A stretch of 64,000 nucleotides of DNA from contig JAHCHW010000003.1 of assembly GCA_026129525.1 (NCBI GenBank), positions 314,053-378,052 on the forward strand, read 5' to 3'. Origin of the DNA: Chitinophagales bacterium (GTDB lineage: Bacteria; Bacteroidota; Bacteroidia; Chitinophagales; LD1). The notes beneath the pieces were generated by a model. It searched no databases and was not told the origin of the DNA. It saw only the letters and a program-made list of their open reading frames with translations. The position numbers and the translations under genes were made by a program. This document shows positions 35,491 through 42,640 of this stretch, in pieces; position 1 is the first letter of the stretch; each line of letters begins with the position of its first letter.

Positions 35491-36135
35491 ATGAAAAAAT
35501 ACCTCAGCGAATTTATCGGCACATTCATTTTAATTTTTGCCGGAACCGGTGTAGTAATCGTAAATCAGGAAATGAATGGTGTAGTAACACTGGCGGGCAT
35601 TGCCGCCTGCTGGGGCTTAATAATTATTGCTACGGTGTATTCGTTTGGCGATATATCGGGCAACCACATTAACCCTGCGGTTACGCTGGCTTTCGCTTTC
35701 GACAAACGGTTTGAATGGAAAGAAGTGCCCTTTTACCTTACGGCACAGTTAGCCGGAGCGCTTGCCGCCAGTGGTTTGCTGCGGCTTATGTTTCCTGCCA
35801 ATGCCAATTTGGGTATTACGCTTCCTTCGGGCAGTTGGCAACAATCGTTCCTGCTCGAAGTTATTATGACGTTTGTGTTGCTTATGGTTATACTGCGCGT
35901 TTCAACCGGAGCAAAAGAAAAAGGAATTACCGCAGGCATTGTAATTGGCGCTACGGTGTGGTTTTTGGTATTGTTTGGCGGTCCGGTTAGCGGCACCAGC
36001 CTTAATCCTACACGCTCCTTGGCTCCGGCATTGGTAAGCGGTAATATGAATTTTTTGTGGATTTACCTTACGGCTCCATTTGGCGGGGCATTGCTTGCCG
36101 TAGTTGTACACAGGGTGTTGCACAGCAACGAGTAG
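35491..36135 (+). CDS. Aquaporin / MIP family channel
   Basis: A 214-residue channel with six membrane helices and two half-helix loops. The first loop is canonical, SGNHINPAVTLA (NPA at 61-63). The second is GTSLNPTRSLAPAL, with NPT (172-174) replacing NPA while the selectivity-filter Arg175 is kept. Phe53 and neighbouring small residues suggest a water-type channel, though the substrate cannot be fixed. A changed third residue in the second box can alter proton exclusion or pore width in other MIPs. It is followed after 27 nt by the LPG-synthase-like gene. Confidence 0.92.
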   Translation: MKKYLSEFIGTFILIFAGTGVVIVNQEMNGVVTLAGIAACWGLIIIATVYSFGDISGNHINPAVTLAFAFDKRFEWKEVPFYLTAQLAGALAASGLLRLMFPANANLGITLPSGSWQQSFLLEVIMTFVLLMVILRVSTGAKEKGITAGIVIGATVWFLVLFGGPVSGTSLNPTRSLAPALVSGNMNFLWIYLTAPFGGALLAVVVHRVLHSNE

Positions 36136-36162
36136 CCTGCGTTTTAATTCTACCTTTATTGC

Positions 36163-37227
36163 ATGAGCCGCAAAGCGCCCGAAAAAATTCCGGCATTTAA
36201 CTCGTGGAAGTTAGCCCTTCCGGTGCTGCTCGGTTTTGCGGTATCGGGTTACCTAATTTACAGCACCTTTAAGCCCGAATCGCTTGCCGCCATCCGGTTT
36301 AACTACCAACTGTTAGCCGGTTTGGTTTTAGCCGCATTTACCGTGTTGCTGCGCGACTCTGCCTTTATTTACAAAATACGTTTCAGTTGCGATAACGCCA
36401 TTAGCTGGAAAACTGCCATAGTGGTAATTATGCTTTGGGAGTTTGGCTCGTGCGTAAGCCCCGGGGCAGTGGGCGGCATTGCCGTTGCGCTTTTTTTATT
36501 GGCGGGCGAGGGCATCAGCTACGGGCGCAGCGCTGCCATTGTGTTGCTCAATACATTTTTAGATAATATGGCATTTGTGGTAGTGTTTGCCGTGCTGTAT
36601 TTGTTTTTGGGTAACGATATGTTTAATGTATCGGCAACTTGTGCCGACCTGCAAGGGCACCCCATACTGCAAGGTGTGCGCGGGCTGGCTTCGAAAGTGT
36701 GGATTGGTTACTGGGTGTATGTGTGCATTGTGTTGCTTTTGGGAACGGCACTTTTTTTATTGCCGCATACCACCCGCAGGGTTCTTCATTTTGCGGCAGG
36801 CTTGCCGTTTTTGCAATTTGCTTCGGAGTGGCTTATCCGCTTTGGTACCGATATTGAAGCCGCAGGCAACGAGTTTGGCAGGCGCGGGTTTTCGTTTTGG
36901 GTGCCTATGGTGCTCGCCACTTTTGTAAACTGGATGGCGCGGTTTGCTTTGCCCAATGCTCTGTTTTTCGGCTTTGCCGAGCAGCCGCTGAATGTGTTGG
37001 ATATTTACGCCCGGCAGTTTGTTACCTGGATTTTTATTGTACTGCCCACCACCCCGGGCGCCAGCGGTGTTGCCGAAATGGCGTTTATGGCTATGAACTG
37101 CGAGTTTATGCCCGAAGGCTTATCGGCAGCCATTACTACCCTGTGGCGTATATACTCCTACTACATTTACCTTGTTATAGGTGCGCTTATTTTGCGGGTG
37201 TGGTTAAAGGGGGTGTTTAAAAAGTAG
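36163..37227 (+). CDS. Lysylphosphatidylglycerol synthase-type transmembrane protein (flippase-like)
   Basis: A 354-residue polytopic protein of the LPG_synthase_TM / UPF0104 family. Its signatures are LWEFGSCVSPGAVGGIAVALFLLAGE (about 92-116) and LPTTPGASGVAEMAFMAM near the C-terminus. The family is related to the MprF flippase half and moves or anchors lipid intermediates at the inner membrane; no aminoacyl-transferase domain is present here. The stop codon coincides with the first bases of the 145-bp repeat. A TACCTTTA box ends 4 nt before the ATG. Confidence 0.87.
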   Translation: MSRKAPEKIPAFNSWKLALPVLLGFAVSGYLIYSTFKPESLAAIRFNYQLLAGLVLAAFTVLLRDSAFIYKIRFSCDNAISWKTAIVVIMLWEFGSCVSPGAVGGIAVALFLLAGEGISYGRSAAIVLLNTFLDNMAFVVVFAVLYLFLGNDMFNVSATCADLQGHPILQGVRGLASKVWIGYWVYVCIVLLLGTALFLLPHTTRRVLHFAAGLPFLQFASEWLIRFGTDIEAAGNEFGRRGFSFWVPMVLATFVNWMARFALPNALFFGFAEQPLNVLDIYARQFVTWIFIVLPTTPGASGVAEMAFMAMNCEFMPEGLSAAITTLWRIYSYYIYLVIGALILRVWLKGVFKK

Positions 37228-37369
37228 TTTCAAATTACCTCTCCCCAACCCTTCTCCTTTAAAAGGAAAGGGAGTTGCCGGGCGCTGTTTTTTTAAACAA
37301 CCCTTTAGCTCACCGCAACCCTTCTCCTTACCAAAGGAGAAGGTGGCACAAAGTGCCGGATGAGGTTTT
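37225..37369. repeat. 145-bp direct repeat, left copy
   Basis: It begins at the TAG stop of the preceding gene and ends at GGATGAGGTTTT. It differs from the right copy (37854-37998) at 2 of 145 positions by direct reading. It contains the perfect 10-bp hairpin CCTTCTCCTT/AAGGAGAAGG, a CCTTT/AAAGG palindrome and a GGCAC/GTGCC hairpin. In the right copy the near-terminal bases form an inverted pair, ACCTCA with TGAGGT. Confidence 0.9.
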
Positions 37370-37417
37370 TACAAAATTTCCGCATTTACTACCTTTAATT
37401 GCAACAAACCCTTTACC

Positions 37418-37852
37418 ATGCAACTGAAAAACCGTACTGAGAAAAAACAACAGCGTAGAGAGTTGCGGCAAAACGCTACTTCGGCAGAAAAAAGTATGTG
37501 GAGCCTATTGCGTGGCAACCGGGTGTTAGGGCGCAAATTTAGACGGCAATACAGCATCGGCAGTTACATAGTTGACTTTTGCTGTCCTTCCGAAAAACTG
37601 ATTGTTGAGTTAGATGGGGCTCATCACTACACATCATTTGGCAGTGCACACGATTATGAACGCGATAGTTTTTTGAAAGAACTGGGCTACACGGTGTTGC
37701 GTTTTGAGAATGTAGTTTTTAGCCGCCAACCGGAGGCTGTACTCTTGCAGATTATTTCTTCGTTTAAAAACAAAACTGCCGTGGAGTTAGGTGAAGGAAA
37801 AATGGATGTTGTAATTGATATGATTATACATGAATGGAGTAGCGGCAGATAA
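37418..37852 (+). CDS. DUF559 (Vsr-like) nuclease-fold protein, repeat-flanked
   Basis: A 144-residue protein of the DUF559 family, which shares the PD-(D/E)XK-type fold of Vsr very-short-patch endonuclease. Visible signatures are LRQNATSAEKSMW (17-28), GRKFRRQYSIGSYIVDF (39-54), the catalytic-type acidic set Asp53 and ELDGAHH (64-70), and LGYTVLRFENVVF (89-101). Many genomes carry such short solo genes, and their role is not established. Here the gene sits between two 145-bp direct repeats and ends one base before the right copy, so the gene and one repeat form a 629-bp unit. A TACCTTTA box at 37390-37397 could be its promoter. Confidence 0.9.
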   Translation: MQLKNRTEKKQQRRELRQNATSAEKSMWSLLRGNRVLGRKFRRQYSIGSYIVDFCCPSEKLIVELDGAHHYTSFGSAHDYERDSFLKELGYTVLRFENVVFSRQPEAVLLQIISSFKNKTAVELGEGKMDVVIDMIIHEWSSGR

Positions 37853-37853
37853 A

Positions 37854-37998
37854 TAGTTTCAAATTACCTCACCCCAACCCTTCTCCTTTAAAAGGAAAGG
37901 GAGTTGCCGGGCGCTGTTTTTTTAAACAACCCTTTAGCTCACCGCAGCCCTTCTCCTTACCAAAGGAGAAGGTGGCACAAAGTGCCGGATGAGGTTTT
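37854..37998. repeat. 145-bp direct repeat, right copy
   Basis: Matches the left copy over its full length with two substitutions (T to A in the CCTCTCC/CCTCACC segment, A to G in CCGCAACC/CCGCAGCC). It ends 14 bp before the stop of the convergent hypothetical gene at 38013. Confidence 0.9.
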
Positions 37999-38012
37999 GA
38001 TGCTAACATCTG

Positions 38013-38969
38013 TTAGCTTTCTATAACCGCAGTCCATTTTCCGACAGACATGTTGGGATTGCTTACGTTAAGATAGCGGCTTAACAGGGCATTGTATCCT
38101 ATGCTTAGGGCGGTTACCTGTACGCTTTGCCCGTCTTCAACGGTTACTTCGCTGCCGGCAACCCCGCCTGTGGTAGAATCGCTGAAATAAAACAACAGTT
38201 GCCCGCCCGTGCCGCTGTTATTGCCTAAGCGCAGCACAGTATCGGAACCAATCAGGCTTTCGGCAAACGGAATATTGGCTACTGCGCTCATATTAACCGT
38301 TCCGCTTTTGTTTGTTTGGCTGCCGCCTGTGTTATCATCAATAGCCCTTGCACCGCGGTAGGTGTTGTAAAGCAGTTGGTTGGTTGCTTCAAAGGTAAGC
38401 ATATACACATCCAATGTTTTTAGCAGGCGGTCGGTTTTGCGTATCAGTTCGTCCACCTGCATACCCGAAGCCGTTTTTTGGGTTCGCTTTTCCTGCGGCA
38501 GTTGAATAACGGTATAGTAAGCGTTTATGGCATCAAGCAAAGCGGCTACATCGGCCGGGCCGCTGTTAAAGCTGCTAAGGTTGGCATCGGCAGGTTGTGC
38601 TATATCGTACAGCTTTTTTGCTTTTACATACAAAATAGTGTCGCGCATGGTTTCCAGTTCGCTCTTGGTAAAGTCGCACTCTTTTACCATGCCTATGTTA
38701 CCGGTGCTGGTAAAGTATGCAGCGGCAGCACGGCTTACTTTAAGGGTAATGGTTTCAAGGTCTATACGCTCCTGTGCCTTTAGCATGGTAAAGCCGGTGG
38801 TATCGCTGTCGGCTACGCCTTCGGCTTCGGTAATGGCGGCTATATTGGCATCCAGTTCGGTTTGCAGCGGGGCAATGTTGGCTACCGCTGTAAGCTCGGT
38901 AACGTTGGTTTCCAAAAAGTCGCTTACCTTAATAAACATGCTTAGCTTGTTTTCCTGTTTGTCGTTCAT
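38013..38969 (-). CDS. Hypothetical protein, helical N-terminus and beta-rich C-terminus
   Basis: A 318-residue protein without a signal peptide. Residues about 1-210 are predicted helices (KQENKLSMFIKVSDFLETN, AQERIDLETITLKVSRAAAAYF, KTDRLLKTLDVYMLTFEATNQLLY). Residues about 220-318 are glycine- and threonine-rich and beta-like, reminiscent of a fibronectin or Ig-like fold. Proteins starting with similar KQENKLSM segments occur as unassigned conserved proteins in Bacteroidota. Function is unknown. A TAAGTTTG promoter box (39005-39012, minus) gives a leader of about 35 nt. Confidence 0.75.
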   Translation of the reverse strand: MNDKQENKLSMFIKVSDFLETNVTELTAVANIAPLQTELDANIAAITEAEGVADSDTTGFTMLKAQERIDLETITLKVSRAAAAYFTSTGNIGMVKECDFTKSELETMRDTILYVKAKKLYDIAQPADANLSSFNSGPADVAALLDAINAYYTVIQLPQEKRTQKTASGMQVDELIRKTDRLLKTLDVYMLTFEATNQLLYNTYRGARAIDDNTGGSQTNKSGTVNMSAVANIPFAESLIGSDTVLRLGNNSGTGGQLLFYFSDSTTGGVAGSEVTVEDGQSVQVTALSIGYNALLSRYLNVSNPNMSVGKWTAVIES

Positions 38970-39315
38970 AACAATTGGTTTTAATGGTTAGTAAATTGAT
39001 ACGCCAAACTTACTGCGCCTTACGGGTGCCCCGCAACAGGTAAGGGGACATAAAGTATATATCCGTAGCCATTTTGGCAAAGGCAGGGGCTATAGAGTAT
39101 GAGCCCGTAGCCATTTATTTACCTATAGTAGCAATAAAGGATAAGGCAGGGGTCATAAAAGAAATAATTAGGGCAATTTTGGATAAGGTTGGGGCTGTTT
39201 TGGATAAACGAGTAGCAATTTTGGACAATTTTTTTTGTCGGCACTTGCCAAGAATAAAACTTTACTTGTATTTTCACACAAGCGTAATATTATATATCAC
39301 CTAAAACACCTTTAA
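38970..39315. other. 346-bp gap with degenerate internal repeats
   Basis: The left part holds the promoter of the minus-strand gene at 38969. Bases about 39066-39225 contain imperfect copies of a GTAGCAATTTTGGATAAGGCAGGGGC-like unit (copies near 39066, 39110, 39127, 39171 and 39211) at uneven spacing. A TTG-initiated frame through them (39074-39304) looks low-complexity, and I do not call it a gene. TATTTTCA at 39269-39276 may be the promoter of the gene at 39316. Confidence 0.5.
39005..39012 (-). promoter_or_regulatory. Candidate -7 promoter element (TAAGTTTG)
   Basis: An exact TAnnTTTG match on the minus strand, 35 nt upstream of the ATG at 38969. Unlike most boxes in the window it leaves room for a normal leader. 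Confidence 0.45.
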
Positions 39316-39732
39316 ATGCTGGCGTTCGACCTCCGCAATTTTTTGTTGAGCCGTGGAATTAACGAGCCTTATAAATGGCTGGCTAAACATGGCTTTAAAA
39401 AAGACCGAGTAAAAAGATGTTTACAAGGTACTGTTCGTAAAGCCGACCTTGACCTTATTGAAACCCTCTGTTACGAGTGTTGGGCGCTGCCTAACGACCT
39501 TTTTGTGTGGCAGCCCGATAAACATAACAACGGAAGAAGCAGAGATATGCCCAACCACCCGCTGCAAGAAATACTAATCGGTAACTCGCGAACCGATATT
39601 AACGGAATAATTAAAAAACTTTCGCCCGAGTCGCTTCGCAAACTCGAAAAAGCTGCGCGGCAAATTGGCGAAGAAGAAATTGAAAGCCGCAAAGCCCGCA
39701 TCGAGGCAAAAAGAAAACAAAAAGAGCAGTAG
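39316..39732 (+). CDS. Small helix-turn-helix-like regulator
   Basis: A 138-residue basic protein. Residues about 5-60 (RNFLLSRGINEPYKWLAKHGFKKDRVKRCLQG, then LDLIETLCYECWALPNDLF) resemble a Cro/C1-type HTH with the turn around the KHGF segment. Residues 100-138 form a charged helix (SLRKLEKAARQIGEEEIESRKARIEAKRK) that may dimerise. DNA binding is inferred from this pattern only. A TATTTTCA box lies 39 nt upstream. There is no operon partner. Confidence 0.65.
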   Translation: MLAFDLRNFLLSRGINEPYKWLAKHGFKKDRVKRCLQGTVRKADLDLIETLCYECWALPNDLFVWQPDKHNNGRSRDMPNHPLQEILIGNSRTDINGIIKKLSPESLRKLEKAARQIGEEEIESRKARIEAKRKQKEQ

Positions 39733-39783
39733 CGGCAAGGCTAATGAGGGTTAGCGGCAATAGCCTCAAATCTTCCGATTCCA

Positions 39784-39816
39784 ACAAAAAAAGCCGCCCC
39801 TTGCGGAACGGCTCTT
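39784..39816 (-). terminator. Rho-independent terminator of the M43 protease gene
   Basis: The stem AGCCG/CGGCT, with an inner CCGC/GCGG alternative, is followed on the minus strand by a run of seven T. On the plus strand the tail is CTTTCTT, so it may also stop the gene ending at 39732. Confidence 0.7.
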
Positions 39817-39839
39817 TCTTACTTAACAACAAAAAATTC

Positions 39840-41795
39840 TTACTGCCCTATGCTAAACTTTTGGCGTTGGGTTTCGCCACCGGTGTTTATTTCAAGCACA
39901 TACACTCCGTTGCTCAACTCTACAGTGTTAAGGCTGTAAACATTAAAACCTTCCTGCGCTTCGCCTGTGTTGGTAAACATTAGTTGTCCGCTTAAATTAT
40001 AAACGCGGAAAGTAACCGCACCTGCGGTGCTGCTCAGGTATTCTACGGTTAGTTTATCGGCAGCAGGGTTCGGATAAAGTTTAAGTGCAGGCTCTGCCAT
40101 TACACTTTCAATGGCGGCATCATCAGCGCTCTCGCCAATAGTGCGAAAGTTCGAAGCCGAAGTGCTTACGCGCAGTGTATAGCAGGCGGTACCGTTGCTG
40201 GCACCGTTGTAACCATACACTTTAAGATAATAAGTAGCTGCTTTTGTAGATGCATTGTATTTAAGCGTTTCGTTAGCAGTGCCGCCCTGGGTTGCACTTG
40301 CCAGCACTTTACTGCCGTTCGAAGCATACAACACCATATCGTAATCGGCAGGCAAAGTAGTAAGGTCAACTTTTAGCTTGGGGGCTGCTTTGGTGGTGGT
40401 TATTTTAAACCAATCCACATCGCCACTGGGCGAAATAAGTCCGTTAAAGTTAGTATTAAGCGGAGCGGTTTTGGCGGTGCCCGAAGTATTGTTGGCTTCG
40501 TAATTATCGGTACAGGTGCTTGCACTTAAAGTGGTGAATGTAGCAGACGAGCTGAATGCTGAAGAAGATGAAGCACAAACAGTTTGTACCTGCCATTCGT
40601 AAGCCGTAGCAGCCGATAAACCCGAAAGTGTAGCGGCTGTGGAGGTTACATTACCGCTGGTCCAGGCACTGCCGCCCACTGCGCGAAACTGCACATTGTA
40701 ACTAACGGCACCGCTAACCGCACTCCAGCTTATATTGGCAGCAGTAGTAGTAATGTTTGATGTTGCCAAACCCGAAGGTACCGCACAAGTAGTTGGCGTT
40801 GCCGCGTTACACCCGTTCGATGAAAGCAGCGAAACCCTTGCGCCTCCGGTGCTAAACAATGCATTCATGCGGGAGCTTTGCCCCTGGGTAAACATGTTCA
40901 TACAGCCGTCATACGAGTAATCCATATAATTCATAAACATTACCCCGGGCGAAGATGGCGAGCATGCATCGGTTTTAGGAAACAATGGGCAGCCCGAAGT
41001 ATAACCTGCCTGATTGGGGGTGTCGTTCACCTGGTCGGAGCCGGTGCAGGCGGTATTGTCATCGCCCCAAATATGGCGCAGGTTAAGCCAGTGCCCAACT
41101 TCGTGTGTAGCAGTACGACCATAGTGATACGGAGATGCCGTGCCCGGTTGAGCCAAACTGCCTACCGAAGAATATAACACTACTACACCATCGGTTGAAG
41201 CTGCCCCTCCGGGAAACTGAGCATAACCCAACAAGCCTCCACCCAAATTGCACGACCATAAATTAAGATAGCTCGAAGCAGGCCAGGCATCGCTGCCGCC
41301 TTGCGATGATTTTTTTACCGCATCGTTGCTGCTGAAAGAAGTTACGGTTGTTTGCTTGCGAACAATGCCCGTAGTAGGATTGCCGCTGGGGTCGCGCTGC
41401 GCCAAACAAAACTGAATGTTGGTATTGGCAGCCAAACCTGCAAATGCCGATGGCGTGTTGCCGGCATCGCTGTTAAGGCGGGCAAAGTCGGCATTCAACT
41501 GAGCAATTTGTGCATTGATTTGTGCATCGGAAATATTTTGTGCCGCTGTGTTATACACCACATGCACCACCACCGGTATGGTTACTACCGCGCGCGAGGC
41601 ATCTTCGTTTTGTTGTATAAAGTGTTGCGTGTGCTGTTCAATTTCCTGCATGCGTGCCGCCAGCGTGGGGTCGGCTTTTAGTTGTTCTTCCAAATACTCC
41701 ATGGTTGAACACCTGTGGTAGTTTTGCTGGGCGTTAAGCGTTGCTGCCGCAAACAGCATAACTGCCGTTACTGCAAAAAGTAAATGTTTTTTCAT
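39840..41795 (-). CDS. Secreted M43 (cytophagalysin-type) metalloprotease, T9SS cargo
   Basis: A 651-residue protein with a signal peptide ending TLNAQ. The catalytic domain carries the zincin motif HEVGHWLNLRH (231-241) followed by IWGDD, and the Met-turn NYMDY (289-293). Residues about 340-420 form a fibronectin type III module (AVSGAVSYNVQFRAVGG). Residues about 430-545 form a pre-peptidase C-terminal module (DVDWFKITTT, DYDMVLYAS, YYLKVYGY). The chain ends in a type A T9SS domain (LKLYPNPAADKLTVEY). It is expected to degrade extracellular protein. A TATTTTCA box at 41832-41839 is a candidate promoter. Confidence 0.94.
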   Translation of the reverse strand: MKKHLLFAVTAVMLFAAATLNAQQNYHRCSTMEYLEEQLKADPTLAARMQEIEQHTQHFIQQNEDASRAVVTIPVVVHVVYNTAAQNISDAQINAQIAQLNADFARLNSDAGNTPSAFAGLAANTNIQFCLAQRDPSGNPTTGIVRKQTTVTSFSSNDAVKKSSQGGSDAWPASSYLNLWSCNLGGGLLGYAQFPGGAASTDGVVVLYSSVGSLAQPGTASPYHYGRTATHEVGHWLNLRHIWGDDNTACTGSDQVNDTPNQAGYTSGCPLFPKTDACSPSSPGVMFMNYMDYSYDGCMNMFTQGQSSRMNALFSTGGARVSLLSSNGCNAATPTTCAVPSGLATSNITTTAANISWSAVSGAVSYNVQFRAVGGSAWTSGNVTSTAATLSGLSAATAYEWQVQTVCASSSSAFSSSATFTTLSASTCTDNYEANNTSGTAKTAPLNTNFNGLISPSGDVDWFKITTTKAAPKLKVDLTTLPADYDMVLYASNGSKVLASATQGGTANETLKYNASTKAATYYLKVYGYNGASNGTACYTLRVSTSASNFRTIGESADDAAIESVMAEPALKLYPNPAADKLTVEYLSSTAGAVTFRVYNLSGQLMFTNTGEAQEGFNVYSLNTVELSNGVYVLEINTGGETQRQKFSIGQ

Positions 41796-41932
41796 AATGC
41801 GTTTTGTTTGGTGTTTTCTAAATCAAGTGTGTGAAAATACAACTCCCCATCAAACAATCTTACTCTTGCTTGTTCCGGTTGTAAAATCAAAATAAGAAGA
41901 GAATAAATACTTTTGAAACCATTACACGCACT

Positions 41933-42442
41933 ATGCCCGTTACCTTTCACCTTGCCGATGTAAAATTTAGCCTAAAACACAAAAAGGAACTGAAAGCATT
42001 TATACTTAAACGCCTTGGTTCCTTCACGCCTTCAAACATCAACCTCTCTTTTGTTTTTTGTTCCGATGAATACCTCCTCAACATTAACCGGCAGTTTTTA
42101 AACCACGATTACTATACCGATATCATCACCTTTCCTTTAAGCGAACAGAGCAATACTTTAGAGGGCGAAATTTATATTTCCATTCACCGGGTAAAGGAGA
42201 ACAGCGCAAAGTACAGCAAACCCGCTCATCGCTCATCGCTCATCGTTCATCCTTTCGAAAAAGAACTGCACCGCGTACTATTTCATGGCATTCTTCATTT
42301 GTTGGGCTATAAGGACAAAACCCCTGCTCAAAAAGCTAAAATGCGAACTGCCGAAGACCAATGGCTGAAAGCTTTCGCTCAATTTATGCAAAAAGAGAAG
42401 ACAAAAAGAATGGCAACCCAAGCCAAACAATCACACAAATAA
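41933..42442 (+). CDS. ybeY: Endoribonuclease YbeY
   Basis: This 169-residue metalloprotein is needed for 16S rRNA 3' maturation and ribosome quality control. It has the conserved FLNHDYYTDIITFPLSE block (56-72) and the zinc motif HGILHLLGYKD (118-128); the third position often held by His reads Lys-Asp, as is common in Bacteroidota. Residues about 98-107 (AHRSSLIVHP) are absent from the usual alignment and are encoded by a GCTCATC heptanucleotide repeat (42224-42251). A TACTTTTG box at 41908-41915 gives a 17-nt gap to the ATG. mnmG lies downstream across the parS-like cluster. Confidence 0.93.
   Translation: MPVTFHLADVKFSLKHKKELKAFILKRLGSFTPSNINLSFVFCSDEYLLNINRQFLNHDYYTDIITFPLSEQSNTLEGEIYISIHRVKENSAKYSKPAHRSSLIVHPFEKELHRVLFHGILHLLGYKDKTPAQKAKMRTAEDQWLKAFAQFMQKEKTKRMATQAKQSHK
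42224..42251 (+). repeat. Heptanucleotide repeat inside ybeY (GCTCATC type)
   Basis: Three exact GCTCATC units and one GTTCATC unit stand in tandem, 28 bp in all, within the ybeY frame. The 7-bp period is shared with the two repeats in the porP-like gene. Confidence 0.8.
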
Positions 42443-42467
42443 TTGTTTATCAATCAATTATGCGTTT

Positions 42468-42587
42468 TGTTCTACGTGGAACCTCCTCATTTTGCTTACT
42501 CCGTCCCGAATTTTGTTCCATGTGGAACATTTGCGGACTCCCTTAAGTGCTTCAAAACCGATAGCTTACTTTGTTCTACGTGGAACA
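42468..42587. promoter_or_regulatory. Cluster of three parS-like centromere sites upstream of mnmG
   Basis: Three near-palindromes match TGTTCCACGTGGAACA, a form of the bacterial parS site: 42468-42483 (14 of 16), 42514-42529 (15 of 16) and 42572-42587 (15 of 16). Changes from the perfect palindrome fall at the centre or at the last base. parS sites bind ParB to load the chromosome segregation complex and usually lie near the origin, often by gidA/mnmG. ParA and ParB genes are not in the window. An alternative is a palindromic operator for ybeY or mnmG, but three copies in 120 bp favour parS. Confidence 0.7.
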
Positions 42588-42628
42588 GGGTATTTTCCGC
42601 GCCTATTCTTTAATGTGCCCGCAGGGGT

Positions 42629-42636
42629 TAAATTTG
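42629..42636 (+). promoter_or_regulatory. Candidate -7 promoter element (TAAATTTG) of mnmG
   Basis: An exact TAnnTTTG match ending 4 nt before the GTG at 42641, which implies that transcription starts at or next to the start codon. It helps fix the GTG as the true start. Confidence 0.5.
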
Positions 42637-42640
42637 CCGC

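Noticed and set aside
4588..38969. The shared peptide NKSGTVNMSA in two unrelated hypothetical proteins (4588-5187 and 38013-38969)
   Set aside because: The surrounding sequences do not align, and a ten-residue match of small residues in beta-rich proteins can be chance.
39074..39304. A 76-codon frame starting at TTG in the gap before the small regulator
   Set aside because: It has a rare start and a low-complexity composition that follows the DNA repeats, with no ribosome site or promoter spacing to support it.
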